This document shows positions 1 through 11,595 of a stretch of DNA of 64,000 nt, one piece after another (position 1 is the stretch's first letter; the number at the start of each line of letters is the position of its first letter). Location of the stretch: assembly GCA_028554755.1 (NCBI GenBank), contig JAPTOF010000015.1:10520501-10584500 (forward strand), written 5' to 3'. Under the pieces are notes generated by a model. It was given only the letters and a program-made list of their open reading frames with translations, made no database searches and was not told the origin of the DNA. This stretch comes from Cordia subcordata (lineage: Eukaryota > Streptophyta > Magnoliopsida > Boraginales > Cordiaceae). Both the position numbers and the translations under genes were made by a program.

Positions 1-776
1 AATATGTCTATGTGTTTAGTAGTTGGATATGTCTATGTATTCACAAACACCATGCCTTAGAACATGTATTGATTTGTGCTTTAAAGCTTGACCCGCTATT
101 ATGATGCATTGATTGATGGTGCTTAAGTAATGATTAGACTTAGTTAAGTTTCCTATTAGCTTTAAACCCAGCTAATAGGCTTCCAGATTAGTTTAATTGA
201 CCTTAGATGGACTAGGCTTGGATTTAAACTTAGCCAGCGATTTAGACACTAGGGTAAGATCAATCAACGTCACCTAGAAGACTAGTTACCTATCTCGAAA
301 ACACTAGGTCATAAGGACTACGCTATACTTTAAGGACGATTGACCTAGGGATAGACCTACACCAAGGCCTTGGGGATAATAAGGTAGTTATTTAGGTCTT
401 TAGCCAAGAGCAATCTAGGAAGCCCATCAAAGATCCCTAATCAAGAGTATAGTAATGGCCCATAAGCAAGTAAAGATCAACCTATTCCCATTTCCATTGT
501 TTGTTTTCCCTAGATAGCTTGTTTATACCACATTCCCACTCAAACACTTTAGTTTTCTTGCCCTTAGTTAGATTTTATTTTCCTCAAGCTCTACTCAATC
601 TAAAACCCCAAAAATTGGGAGTTTAAGACCTAGAGTAACTTTCTAGGGCATGCATAACTTAGAATCACACATAGATAGCCTCCTCGAGGAATACGACTCC
701 GTACTCACATACTAGGCTACCAATGACTCGTGCACTTGCGGGCTAATTTTAGGGCTTGTGCTTGGAAATCACATCA
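1..776 (+). mobile_element. Element C 5' LTR, 3' part only
   Basis: Right-hand part of a Ty3/gypsy LTR that starts before the window. It ends ...ACATCA six bases before a tRNA-Asp-like primer site, and a gag frame of the same element follows. It shares with LTRs A and B the block around 250-400 (stop-rich text with cataaggac and acctaggga motifs) and a perfect stem-loop at 152-179. It cannot be aligned with the 3' LTR at 33695-34398, because that copy keeps only the opposite half. Confidence 0.8.
152..179 (+). repeat. Perfect 10-bp stem-loop in LTR C
   Basis: Arms CCTATTAGCT and AGCTAATAGG are exactly complementary around the 8-base loop TTAAACCC. The same hairpin with nearly the same loop recurs in LTRs of families A, B and F (see findings). 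Position is downstream of the expected transcription start, so it would lie in the RNA. Confidence 0.85.
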
Positions 777-782
777 AGTTTT

Positions 783-801
783 TGGCACAATTGCTTGGGG
801 A
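783..801 (+). other. Primer-binding site of element C (tRNA-Asp type)
   Basis: The text TGGCACAATTGCTTGGGGA resembles the complement of the plant tRNA-Asp 3' end, TGGCGCCGTTGCCGGGGA, with one inserted base and mostly transition differences. It lies six bases after the LTR end and before gag, as in Athila/Tat elements. Confidence 0.8.
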
Positions 802-1067
802 GGCACGGTTGTTTGGTTTCTTTTTTTGTGTGTTTTAGATAATTACGTGTTTATTTTGCTTTCCTTATATAGTTTCCTTTAGTAGTTTGCTATCTTGCTT
901 TTCATTTTGCTATTTTGTGTTTATTGTTGTTTTCTTGTATAGTTTATTTATAGTGCTTTAGTTCTTTCTTCTCTTTTAGTAGTCTCTTAGGATTTGTGGC
1001 TTGCATGCTATAGTAGGAATTGTTGAAGTATTGGGGGTTGAAAAGTGGAAAAAGATTTCCTTTTGAG

Positions 1068-2652
1068 ATGGCCGATCATAGGCAAGATCCCATCCCTCCC
1101 TTTATCCATCCTATTCCACCGCATATAGAGCCATATAGGAATCCTTAAGTTCATGATCCTCCTAGATTGAATCCTCCATTTGAGGAAGAGCTTACCCTTA
1201 GGCAATATTTCCTCTCTAATAGATTTGAGCCTAACTTGGCTATTCAAACTCTGGGGTTGGGGGAAGTGAATTTTGAAATCAAGCAGAGCACATTAGTAAT
1301 GCTCCCTTCCTTTTACAGGAGAAGTAATGAGAGTCCATTGGCCCATATTATGGGTTTTGTGGAAATTTGCTCCACTCTTCACTTTCCTAATGTGTCTTAA
1401 GAGTTCATTCGCCTTAAGTTGTTCCCATTTTTGTTGAAGGATAAAGCCAAACAATGGCTCTATTCCTTACCTAGTGGTTCCATTATGTCATGGGATGAGC
1501 TTTAATCCAAAAGTTCTTCCCTATGGCAAAGACTACTGATCTTAGAGCCTCGATCATGACCTTTTCTCAACACAAATTTGAAACTTTTCATGAAGCATGA
1601 AAAAGGTTTAATGATTTCCTTAGGCATTATCTACATCACGGGTATGGCACCCACTATTTCCTATATACTTCTTTAGAGGTTTGACCGAGCAACAAAGGAT
1701 GTTGGTGAATGCTATGTCCGGGAGTGGGTTCTATAATTTGATGTCGAGTGATGCATGGGAAATGCTAGAGAATATTACCAAGGACTTATTTTAGAACAAC
1801 TGCCATGGATAGGTCTAGTAAGTGCAACACTAGGAGAGGAATTAATAAGATAGGCGCATTCTCTAATCTTCTTGCGGAGGTGAGAATGTTGACTCATAAA
1901 TTGGATCAGTTTATTTCATTGACTCTTGCACCAGTCCATGGCCATAGGGCCAATCTATTAGGGTCTTTGTCTTCTTCATTTATTGAGGTTTATGCCCTTT
2001 GTTCTAAATCATCTCATGAGACCTTAACATGTCCATTAGTACCTTAGTTCCTTGAATTCAATCAAAAGCATGTTTGTGCCATAAGGGGTACTAAAGGGAG
2101 TACAACCCCTATTCATACTTACAATCAGGGTTGGCGAGATAATCTAAAGTTTTTATAGTGTTAATGCCAATATGAGTCATCCCAGCCGTAGGCCTAATTT
2201 TAGTAGTGACCATGTCTTGCTAATCCACCAGGTTTTTATACTGTTGATCAGTCTAGGATTTCTAGTACCTCACAGAGTTAGATTCCTTCTATGCCCACTC
2301 TTCTTGCACAGTCTATTCCTGTACTTCCTATATCTTCGTCTCAATCTACTAATGAGGATAAGATTGACTTGATACTTCAGTTGCTTACGAATCAGCATCA
2401 GGTATTAGAAAATCAGTAACAGTTAGTTTAGGGCCATCATTAACACATGGCAAAAATTGCTGCACAGTTAGGTCACATCAATAGTCAGTTGAGTACTAGA
2501 AATCCTAATATGCTTCTAGCACAGCCAGAGGTAAACCCTAAAGGTCAGTCTTATTTCTCCTTCGATCCCACCTACCCAACTTATGCTCAGGTGAAGGTTA
2601 CCACCACCTTTAGGAGTGCTAGAATAGTTGATAACAGGTTAGATATTGAGTG
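1068..2652 (+). pseudogene. gag: Element C gag, decayed (Ty3/gypsy)
   Basis: Capsid/nucleocapsid protein of a Ty3/gypsy element, broken by many stops and frameshifts. The start at 1068 (MADHRQDPIPPF) fits its place after the primer site; the first stop is near 1146. Recognisable blocks are FEPNLAIQTLGLGEVNFEIK, LKDKAKQWLYSLPSGSI and SWDEL, the Retrotrans_gag core, matching element B gag at 62484-63317 almost block for block. A zinc knuckle near 1990-2035 reads Y-x2-C-x4-H-x4-C, so the first cysteine is lost. A Gln/Asn-rich linker (2172-2652) follows. No functional protein is expected. Confidence 0.85.
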
Positions 2653-3268
2653 ATCTGCAGAGACTACACATTGATCCTATTATACCCAGTGTTTCTCGTG
2701 AGCCCAATCAGTCCAAAGAGCATTTTGAGGAGAGAGAAGAGACCACTAGGGAAAGAGTTGAGAGTAGTACCCCCTTACGTCGGAAGAGGAAGCACCCATA
2801 TGAGTTTAGTGCTTTTATCCCCAAAGGCCTTTTCCCAGCCACTTTAGTGAGGCCCCTATCTATTGCCGACACTAAGATGTTTAAGATTTTAGAGCACTTG
2901 AAGGACCACAAGGTTAATCTTCCACTAATTGATGCCGTTCTTTCCATTTTATCTTACTCCAAATTCTGTAAGGGTCTTTGTACTCGAAAGTGCAAAGCTT
3001 CTAGTATGTCAAAGAAGGTGAAACTCACGGAGTAGGCGGTATTTGCACTTCGGGCGTCCCACCCAAGTTGAACGATCTCGAAGCTTTCACCATTTCTTTT
3101 TGCATTCAAGAGACCTAGATTGATCATGCACTTAGAGATTTAGGGTCTAGCGTGAACCTTATTCCCTTTTTTGTTTATTAGCAGCTAGGTATAGGCCATT
3201 TATCGCCCATACATGTCACTATAGCTAGCCGATAGATCTAAGCGTAGGCCATAAGGTGTAATTGAGGA
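2646..3268 (+). pseudogene. pro: Element C gag-pro linker and protease, first part
   Basis: Open frame 2646-3035 is a basic linker (MFKILEHLKDHKVNLPLID, then a Cys/Lys-rich part) matching element B at 61066-61605. After a frameshift comes the retroviral-type aspartic protease active site as DLGSSVNLIPFFVY near 3138-3180, in the Athila-type D-L-G-S form. The text breaks off within GVIED at 3268 where copia LTR G1 begins. The rest of the protease continues at 29234 beyond a 26-kb insertion. Confidence 0.8.
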
Positions 3269-4739
3269 TGTTAAGAATGGTGTCTTAAAGTCAGTTGTCT
3301 GTTGTAGATTTTGCACTGATTTGCACATGAATCATCTTACTTTCAGCCTTTCCTTAATTGTTAGATCATGACATAGTTCTTGGAAGACCTAGTGGGGCTA
3401 TGTGAATGAGGGATAGCTCGGTTGTCCTTAAACATAGTTCGAAACCAAATGATAGAATCGATACTGGGGCATCGATTCTATCAAGCATAGGTTAGAGTGT
3501 GTCACATGAGTTGGTTATCCTCATGACCAATGGGTGTGGAGACATTGGTGTGACCTACAATGAGGTATGGAGACATGTTTACTAAACATGACTCTATTAT
3601 GAACGTCCCATGATATGTACCCTATTGTCAAAGAATAGCTTGTGGTGTATATGGATGTAGGTATTCCCTCAAACCTGAGGCCACCATAGAAACTTGCAGA
3701 TTACTCCCCATGCCTTGGTACCAGACTATCTAGATTTTTAATTTGGTGACGAAAGGCTACTGGGTATGGGCAAGTTTTGCGAAGTCAATACATAGGTCAA
3801 GATGAGATTGACTGCTCTAGGTATTAGGAGAATGATATTCTACTTAGTCCTAATTTGTTAAGACTTTGGACAGAGCTTTCCGCATGATGTGTCACGTGGT
3901 TACATCATGATGCATCATGACGAGATTAGGACTTGATATGGAATAGTTGAATAGGGGTTTGCCAGTTTTACCATGCTTCTAGGGTCATTTCAGAATATTG
4001 AGGGTCATAGGGAATCCACCAATACGCCCATGTTCGTTAACTATTGCCTTGCAACTATTCGGCTTATTTGGACGTCAGAAATCGTTGCTAGAAATTGTTG
4101 CTAGATGGTATCATCATTTAGTACAAGAATAGTCCTTGTATTACCAGTTTAAGTTTGAACCTACGGAGTCAAGCATATGGTTAAGAATTAGTTGGAGGAT
4201 TGGCCCTATTATAATTATCTCAATCATGTTTAATTGAGAATTAGATGTGTTGTCATTTAATTATGAATTAAATAATATTATGGGTAATTAACATTATAGA
4301 TATTTTTAATTGAGAATTAAATAATATATGGATCAAAATTAATTCATGGGCTATTGTTTATAAATTAAATATGAATTTAATTTGAGTTTTAATTTGGATT
4401 TGAGAAGTCCATACTGGATCCAAAAAGTTAGACTTATTAGGTTGTGGGAATGAGCTTTGTGGAAAGCCCATATCTCTCTTTATAAAGAATCCACTTTTTT
4501 TGTGTATGATGGTTTTGAGAAAACCAATTGTTAGAATTCTTTCCCAACAACCAAAGTCAAAATTAGCCTTCTCTAACTATTCTTGATCGCATACGAAGAG
4601 GAGGAGCTCAACGCTTCCACAAGGCAAAGTCTTTCAATGCGAGAATTACAAGGTAATTCTTGTTCTTTATTCTTGAAATTTTAATTTATAGAGCTTGATC
4701 CTATGAGGAATCTGGAAAAAGTTTCTACAATTTCCTATA
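3269..4739 (+). mobile_element. Element G 5' LTR (Ty1/copia)
   Basis: Starts TGTTAAGAATGGTG and ends CCTATA one base before a perfect TGGTATCAGAGCC primer site. It aligns along its length with 27666-29233. The left flank GAGGA (3264-3268) matches GATGA (29234-29238) to the right of the other LTR, so the two are taken as the ends of one element about 9.2 kb long before later insertions. This copy lacks roughly 100 bases near 4290 that the other has. Confidence 0.85.
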
Positions 4740-4740
4740 G

Positions 4741-4753
4741 TGGTATCAGAGCC
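4741..4753 (+). other. Primer-binding site of element G (initiator tRNA-Met type)
   Basis: TGGTATCAGAGCC is the standard plant Ty1/copia primer site complementary to the initiator tRNA-Met 3' end. It fixes the LTR end and the + orientation of G. Confidence 0.92.
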
Positions 4754-6903
4754 AAAGCTCTTTTGTGATTATTTTATCGATTTTATCGGACAATAATTAT
4801 GTATGTATGTATGATATACACATGTTAGTCACTTGTTATATTTTGATTTTAATTATGAATTAAAATCTCGAAGGTTGAGGCATATTAATTAATTTTGTTT
4901 TGTCGAGTATCATCCTTATTTTTTTCTGTGACCATTATCATTTGGTCTTGACTTTCTTTGACACATCTGGATTTATGTCTTGAATTGCAAGAGCCATCAT
5001 ATCATAGAAGTTAAGCATCTATTCAAATTGTTTGAATATCAATATGTTATGATCTTTTTGTGGTAAAGACAAATTGTTGTTTTGACATTTTTGTTCCTTT
5101 ACTCAAATGCCATGGTTTAGCTATCAACCATGTGTAGCATCCTTCATGATTTGATCACTGCTTAATTTTCCCATTGCCTGAATGAGTTTTCTTACTTTGC
5201 AGCCATTAGATATTAAATTAAAAAAAAAAAGAACAGTGAAGGAAGTTTTTAGTCAAAGACAAAAGTCGTCTTTCCATTCATTACTGAACAGGGGTTCCTT
5301 GCTTTGCTACCAAAACATGTTTTGAGTTTTTCTTCTCTTGCCGCTTATTAGTACTTGAATGTGGTGATGTATTTGTGATGGTTGCTGTTTATGGTTGGAA
5401 TTGTTTTTGTTGGTTGTGGCGGCTCTCTTTGAATCAAATGAAGATGTTAAAAAAATAGTTTTTTTCATTTTGGTTAAGGTAGATGATTAAGTGACTCTTG
5501 GGAGCGAACCTGGGGTCGCAGATAGGTTTAGAATAAGATTTTGACCTAAATGTTTTTCAAATTAAAAAAATTATGTATTAAAAAGAAATTATATTTTGCA
5601 CTGAACAGGTTTCAAACTTGTGACCTTGCTTTTAGCATAATAGAGGTTTTACAGGATGGCATATTCATCATCAATGTGTAAGAGTTGTTTTGAATTAATA
5701 AAAATGAAAAATTATTTTTTGATGCAAACAGTTGAACCAATGACTAAATACTCAACATTATAGAGCCTCACTAGTCAACCTATCTCTTGTGGTTGCTACC
5801 CTATACTCTATAAGAGATATAAAAAATATAATATAATTTTTAAAAGGTCTCAATATAATATAATTTTTAAAAGGTCTTTGAATGGTTTCAAAACCAAGAC
5901 CTTTAAGGTGGAATTACCACATCTTAACCTTCTTTACTGCCTACTTTTTTGATTCACTTTGTTCTCTTTCATTATTGCATATAGTGAGTTATGGACCTGT
6001 TATTTTGGGTTGCCAATTTAAATTAATATTGATTAATTTAAATTAACAATGGTCTTTTGACCTTTGGGCCAAGTTTTATTATTGGGCATGTTTTTAATTA
6101 ATATGACTAATTAATAAATAAAAGACATATATAAATAATTATTAATTAAATTATGTACAAAATGGATAAATAGCTTATTAAATCCTCATAAATTATTTTA
6201 TTTGATAAAATGGATATGTCTTTCATAAGAAATATTTGACATTTATTTTAAAGTCCTTTATTTATTTAAAAAAATATGTTTTTGATACCGAATTAATCAT
6301 AAGGTGTTTTAATTAATTGGATATACCCTAAATTTTTTAAAAAATTTATTTTTGACCTTAATTAATTTTAAAAATATTTTAATTAATTGGTAAGCCCTTA
6401 ATTAGCAAAATATTATTTTTGACCCCAATTAATTGGAAAGTTGTCCTAATTAATTAGATAATAATCTAAAATTAGTCAAAATTGAGATCTTGACTCTAAT
6501 TAATTTAAAAAGAGTTTTAATTAATTGTCAAAGGGCCACTAATAAGTCAAAATTATGATTTTGACCTCAATTAATTTAAAAAAGAGTTTTAATTAATTGG
6601 ATTAGCCTTTTAGTTGGTAAAAATAGTGATATTGACTCCAACTAATTAGAAAAGAGTTTTTAATTAACTAAATGATATCCAAAAGCCAGTCAAAATGTCC
6701 AATAAATTTAAAATGAGATTTTAATTAATTGCAAATCCCCTAACTAGTTAAATAGAGATTTTGGCCACAAATATTTTAAAAGAAGTTTTAATGAATTGGA
6801 GGGATTGATTTAATACGGTCAAATCGATCCAACAGTGGTGCGATAAAATCATAAAATTATTTATTCCTTTTCTATATTATGATGCAAGATATATTTTGGT
6901 GTG
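4754..6903 (+). mobile_element. Element G internal region, left part (no gene seen)
   Basis: Non-coding leader of copia element G. I see no gag or other domain here. It holds an A-run near 5219, a 27-bp direct duplication at about 5826-5877, three loosely similar stretches with a gaacc...tgacc motif (5505-5920), and a degenerate AT-rich tandem repeat (6280-6830). It ends where array A begins. Confidence 0.6.
6280..6830. repeat. Degenerate ~71-bp AT-rich tandem repeat
   Basis: About eight units, each with a TTTTGACC core, then AATTAATTT, then AGAGTTTTAATTAATTG, then a short variable tail. The clearest four units are 70 to 73 bases long. It lies in the leader of copia element G and has no coding content. 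Copy number and period were estimated by eye. Confidence 0.75.
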
Positions 6904-7559
6904 TGATGTGTTGGTTTTGTGTGTGTTGGTTTTGTGTATGGCATTCTTATTCTTGTTTTGAGGTTTTTTTATGCTCTATTAGGTGTATTAGTATGGCATT
7001 TATATCATACTTGAGCATATTAGGCTTTAGATGTCTACAGTTGAGCTTCAAGCATAAATGCTACATTAAACTGCACTTATCTTGTCTTTTAGGTGGGATT
7101 TGGAACAATGCTTGGTGCTTAAAATGATGAAGATGTGATGATGAAGCCATGCCAAGGGTGTGTTTGGATGAGAAGAAAGCAAGAAGATTACATTTGCAAG
7201 CTCCGAATAAAAGACGGAATAACTGGGCGAAACCGAGCGCAACGGGAGCCAAATTCAGAGCTTTCAACCAAAGAGGACACGGACCTAGTTTGGACATGTT
7301 TATAGGTGCAAAATATGAATAAAAATGGCTTGGGAGAATCCTGGATGTGATACGAAGCCATAAAAAAATCGTGCGCGAATCGGAGCCAAAATGTATCTAA
7401 ACATAGCAAAATAGGAAGAGCTAGCTGAGTACCCTTTAGAGAGGCAGTTCACCGGTTCACCAGGCCGGTAAGACCAGTGAGAAACCTTTCTTTGGTGGAA
7501 TATAGAGCTCTTGGAGGTGGTGCACCTATTAGGTGTTCCGGTAGTCGCGGAAAATTGGC

Positions 7560-7565
7560 TATATA
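7560..7565 (+). promoter_or_regulatory. TATA box of LTR A1
   Basis: TATATA in the conserved context aaaattggc-TATATA-gccctctttt, which recurs as TATATAA at 14594 and 22594 in the other two LTRs of the array. A stretch of ccggt/accagt motifs lies 60-120 bases upstream. Confidence 0.7.
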
Positions 7566-8303
7566 GGCCCTCTTTTGGCCATTTTGTGAAAGAACAAGTC
7601 AAATTCTTTCACACCCATCTCCCAAACCCTAATCTTCTCATCCCGCACCTCTTACACACTCTTCTATACACAAAAGCACGTTGGAATCAAGCCTTTAAAA
7701 GGATTAAACAAAAGGATTTAGGCATAGCTCTTGGATTGTAAAGATATGTCTTTGGATAAAAGGGTAGCTTCTTTGTCTCTCTTTTATCCTAAGTTAATGT
7801 ATGTTTGATTAGAGCTATGTAGGGTGATTTACTCTTGTATTATGGATGATTACCACTTTTTATTAAATGGGAACCTGATGGATTCATATATTGTGCTTAG
7901 GGTTTCAAAGGCCATTTTACATACATGTCATGTGTTTGTTGAAATGCCTAAAATATGTAGCATTTGTATATTGAAATCTATTTTGGTATTAACCTTTTGT
8001 AAATCATTATGCTAGCATGTCTATATGTTTGTGTGGTGATTACATGAATTGGGTATGCTTATGTACATGTTTGTGTGTGTGTTTACATATTTAATAGCAT
8101 AAATAGCTTCTATTACATACGTGTCGGGTGCTATTTCTTAAATTTGTGTAATTAAGCATGTCTATGCGTTTAGTTGTAGAATATACTGGTGTGTTCTCGA
8201 ATGCCATGCCCTAGATGTGTTTTCTTTGGATTTAATGTCAGTTTCTACTATTGTGATGGGATCAATGGTGCACAACTAGTAACTAACCTAGGTTGAGTTC
8301 CTT

Positions 8304-8323
8304 TTGGCTTTAAATCTAGCCAA
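8304..8323 (+). repeat. Stem-loop in LTR A1
   Basis: Arms TTGGCT and AGCCAA around the 8-base loop TTAAATCT. The outer arm continues after one T-T mismatch. Family B and C copies have TTAGCT/AGCTAA at the same place, so an A-T pair is replaced by a G-C pair on both sides. Confidence 0.8.
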
Positions 8324-9040
8324 TAGGTGTCTGGATAGGTTTAGTTGATCTTAGTTCACTTAAGAAGGCTAGATAGTCCACTTTAATGCCCTAGGTTCAT
8401 AAGGACCACGCTGTAGCTTTAAGTGGGGTGAAGCTTAAGGATAGACTCACACCGATTTCAAGGGTTAGATTGAGGAACTAATTAGAGGACTAAGTGCCAA
8501 GGTTTGATCGATCTAAATCACCTAGAACCTTATTAGCTAGCCTTAATTCCTAAGTCATAAAGACCATGCCATACTGCTAGGCATCACTACCTAGAGATGG
8601 ACTTGCATTGAGGCTTAGGGTACTAATTAGGAGGCTAATTAGAGGTCTAACTTATAGCACTTTGTATAATCCGTCTAGCAACACTAATAAGAAGTTGTAA
8701 TCACCTATAGGCAAGACATAACATAATCACTAGTCCCCCATTTCTGACGTTTGACTCTCTTAGATTGCTTGATTTTCCCGTTTCACACACACACTGCCTT
8801 TTTATTTTCTTGCCTGTAGCTTAGATTTATCTTTCTTGAGCGCCCCTCAAACTAAAAACACCAAAAAGATTGAAGTTAGGACCCTAACAGTTTGTTGATT
8901 AGGACGCACATAGCTTAGGACATCATATGCATTTAGACCTCCTCGTGGATTCAACCCCGCACTCATACACACTGTGTAACATGCGACTCGTCCGCTTACG
9001 CGATATTTAGGCTTGTGCTGTGAGATAGCAATCAAGTTTT

Positions 9041-9058
9041 TGGCGTCGTTACTGGGGA
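9041..9058 (+). other. Primer-binding site, array A unit 1
   Basis: TGGCGTCGTTACTGGGGA matches the plant tRNA-Asp complement TGGCGCCGTTGCCGGGGA at 15 of 18 positions, all three differences being transitions. It is six bases after LTR A1. Confidence 0.9.
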
Positions 9059-9208
9059 GGCGATAGTTGTTTGGTTTCTTTATTTTTGTGTGTCTTAGCT
9101 TGTTATGTGTTGTTTCATCTTTTCATGTTTTCTTTATTTTGAGTAATAAAAGAAAAATCTAAATTTTTTTAGGGCATTGTAAAGAGGAATACTTGTGCTT
9201 CATTGAAT

Positions 9209-9340
9209 ATGAGTGACCTAAATGATTCTTGGTGGTTCTTGGTATCCTCTTCCCCATCACCAGAACTTGTTCCCAAGGCATGCCGCGTTTGTGGAAGTCG
9301 TATGCATCAAACTTTTTTTTGCCCCTATGACAATCCCTAA
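9209..9340 (+). CDS. Short zinc-knuckle ORF of element A, unit 1
   Basis: Reads MSDLNDSWWFLVSSSPSPEL... for 43 codons. At 9281-9322 it has a perfect CCHC knuckle: CRVC, then GSRM, then H, QTFF and C. The ATG at 9209 is the first after the primer site and is kept in unit 2 (16812). No capsid-type gag domain precedes it. The stop at 9338 is probably decay. Unit 2 keeps about 560 more bases and a second knuckle; here a deletion joins gctagtgct directly to tatgagcg. I infer a nucleic-acid-binding, gag-like role; the family is not one I can name. Confidence 0.6.
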   Translation: MSDLNDSWWFLVSSSPSPELVPKACRVCGSRMHQTFFCPYDNP

Positions 9341-9746
9341 CCTAGGGCTAGTGCTACTTATGAGCGAGAATGTTGAAATACCTTTAAAGCGAGTTGAAGA
9401 GATAGGGGAAAGACCTAGAGATTAGGGAAATAGGGGTAAAAATGATATTGTGTTGGAGAGACAATCAGAAAGAGAGGTTGACAGAGAGATAACATCTTGT
9501 AGTGAGGATGAGAATGAGCTTGATGATAGTTTGGTTCTTAATACTCTTATGGTTATGTTTTAGAGAAAATAGTACCTTGTCCTCATAAGCTTTCAACATC
9601 TTCCATTGAGTCACTTGAGCCTTCCTTTTCTTCTCAACCTACATATTTCACATACTTGGAGGTTGAGTCTTATGTTTATAACACTCATTTGCATTTTGAA
9701 TCCTTATTTGGTAATCTTAGGGTATATCCTTCCCTCAAGCATTTAT
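9341..9746 (+). pseudogene. Element A ORF remnant up to the solo LTR, unit 1
   Basis: Continuation of the element A reading frame after a deletion: SENVEIPLKRVEEIGERPRD, then an acidic stretch around 9490-9560, then text matching unit 2 at 17583-17870. It is broken by stops and frameshifts. No known enzyme domain is visible. It stops at target sequence GCATG (9747-9751), where a solo LTR of family B is inserted. Confidence 0.55.
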
Positions 9747-10138
9747 GCATGTGATATGTTATGTTTTTGGGTGTGTTTACGTTGTTAATTGCCTATGTTT
9801 AAGAGGTTTTCTGAGCCTTAGAAGATGCATTAGTGTAGTACATATGTTAGAGGAAGGCTTAAGCGTAAGCAAATGTATATAGGTAAGTTTAAAGACAAAT
9901 GCTATACTAATGCATGCATATTTCTCGTGTTTGGTGAAGTTAGATCAAAAGCTCGATACTTGAATAGATGAAGAATTGATATTGGATTCCAGCTTGAGGT
10001 GTTCGGGATGTGGAAGAAGCATAAAAGAAGTGTTTAGAGGCAACCGGGCGAAGATAAGAGTAATTGGATCGAAACAGATGCAATGCAAGAAAATTGGCTA
10101 GCTTCTGACTTGGCCAGTCAACTCGCTCTCCTAGGGCC

Positions 10139-10208
10139 GGTCGACCAGCCAAGGGGACTGGTCGACCGGCCAAGGCCACTGGTTAGATGTGATTGCTACA
10201 CTATTTAA
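10139..10208 (+). promoter_or_regulatory. Promoter region of solo LTR B1
   Basis: GGTCGACC at 10139-10146 and again at 10160-10167, followed by ggccaaggccactgg and the TATA-like TATTTAA at 10202-10208. The same arrangement is in LTR B2 (18292 and 18355). Confidence 0.6.
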
Positions 10209-10966
10209 GCCCTTTTCCAGCTTATTTTTTTATCCCTTTTTCACCTCCCATTCACACATCCACTTCTCACAAACAAAACTCTACTTTCACCCACCTCTAT
10301 TTCACACACTAACACACACACCTAGTTGAAATGAAGTTGATTTTGGAGAATTGTAACATCAACTGGTGAAGATTACTCAAGATTGTAGAATGACAAACAA
10401 GGATAGAAGGAGAGATTTCTATAACCTCTTTCATTCTTATTTAGTTCATGCTTGAGTAGATGATTTAGAGTGCCTAAACTTGTGCAATAGGATGATTTAC
10501 ATACTCTTTGTTATGGGATTCTATTGGCTTATATATACATACTTTGTTCTTATTTTGAAAAGTTTTGTTTCATTTCATGTCCATGTGTTTGATGTAAAGC
10601 TTGAGTGAGTAGTATGTATATAGATTGAGTTGTATATGTATAGAACACTTCTAATCCTTAGATTATGCACATCTATGTGTGTGATTGTGGATAATATGAA
10701 GTGGGTTGGTTCTATTCATGTCTATGTGAGTATGAAACATGCCTTATAGTGAATACATGCTCAATTAATGCCACATGTTGATGCTTGAATGCTTTCAATG
10801 GCGTAAATCAAACTTGTGTGTTTGTACCACGAATAGAACGACATATTCACAATGCCTTGCCTTAAAACCTATAGGGCTGTGCCTATGTGCCTATTAGATA
10901 CCAATATGCTTTAGTGTCCCTAGAATGACGACACAAAAGTCAAGACTAGTCTAGATCGAGTCCCCT

Positions 10967-10986
10967 TTAGCTTTAAATCCAGCTAA
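10967..10986 (+). repeat. Stem-loop in solo LTR B1
   Basis: Arms TTAGCT and AGCTAA around loop TTAAATCC. Same position and loop as in LTRs A and C. Confidence 0.8.
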
Positions 10987-11595
10987 TAGGAGTCCAAATA
11001 GGCTATGTTGATCCTAGGAACCCTAGGCCTTAGCTTCAAATCCAGCTAATGGTTTAGGAACTAGGGTGGGATCATTGTAGGGCACCTAAGTAGCTTTCTA
11101 GTCCCTCTTATGGCCTTAGGTACATAAAGACCACGCCTTAGCTCTAAGTGTGCATGCTTAGGGACGAACCCGCACTAAGTCCTAGGGTGTAATTAGGACA
11201 CTAGTTAGTTGCTTGGTATTAGAAGCCATATTTAAAAAGCCAATCCCCGAATCCCACAGCAAAGAGGCATAAAGTCACCCATTCGTAAGTGTAGGTCACC
11301 CTATCACCTTTTCCTTGTTTTAATCCCTTAAGTTAGATTAATTCTTACCTCTTTCCATTATTGCATTTATAGTGTAGTCCTTTCACTTTTTCCCTTAGCT
11401 CCTAAAAATCCAAAAGTACAAAAACATGTTTGCCTAGGTTCCTTTTGTTTTTAGGTTTCTTCTAGAGCACGCTAGCATAGAATTTCCTCCACAATTTGCT
11501 CTTCCCTGTGGTTCGACACCCATACTTGTACACCCTATTCTATATGATCTGTATGTTTGTGGGTCTTTTAAGGCTTGCATCAAGAAGGCACACCA

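Larger units (their letters stand above)
6904..9034 (+). mobile_element. LTR A1: first LTR of array A (Ty3/gypsy)
   Basis: Starts TGATGTGTTGG and ends GATAGCAATCA, six bases before a tRNA-Asp-like primer site. It matches 13932-16636, 21933-23635 and the antisense copy 29770-31346. Left flank GTGTG (6899-6903) may pair with ACGTG (23636-23640) as a decayed target duplication (two transitions). It contains a TATA box at 7560 and a stem-loop at 8304. Short ORFs inside are by-products. Confidence 0.88.
9752..11595 (+). mobile_element. Solo LTR B1 inside array A, unit 1
   Basis: Starts TGATATGTTATG and ends GGCACACCA, matching both LTRs of element B (51768-53551 and 63543-64000, minus strand). 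Flanked by a perfect 5-bp duplication GCATG (9747-9751 and 11596-11600). No internal sequence or primer site follows, so it is a solo LTR left by LTR-LTR recombination. It has a TATA-like TATTTAA at 10202, two GGTCGACC palindromes just upstream, and a stem-loop at 10967. Confidence 0.9.

Noticed and set aside
4741..4753. Possible tRNA gene
   Set aside because: TGGTATCAGAGCC is only the tRNA-complementary primer site; no cloverleaf follows. Same for 58699 and the tRNA-Asp-like sites.
6879..7741. Several 60-100 codon ORFs in both strands
   Set aside because: They lie inside LTR A1, are repeated as shadows in LTRs A2 and A3 (14092-14667, 22115-22495), and overlap the TATA box and leader. No domain.
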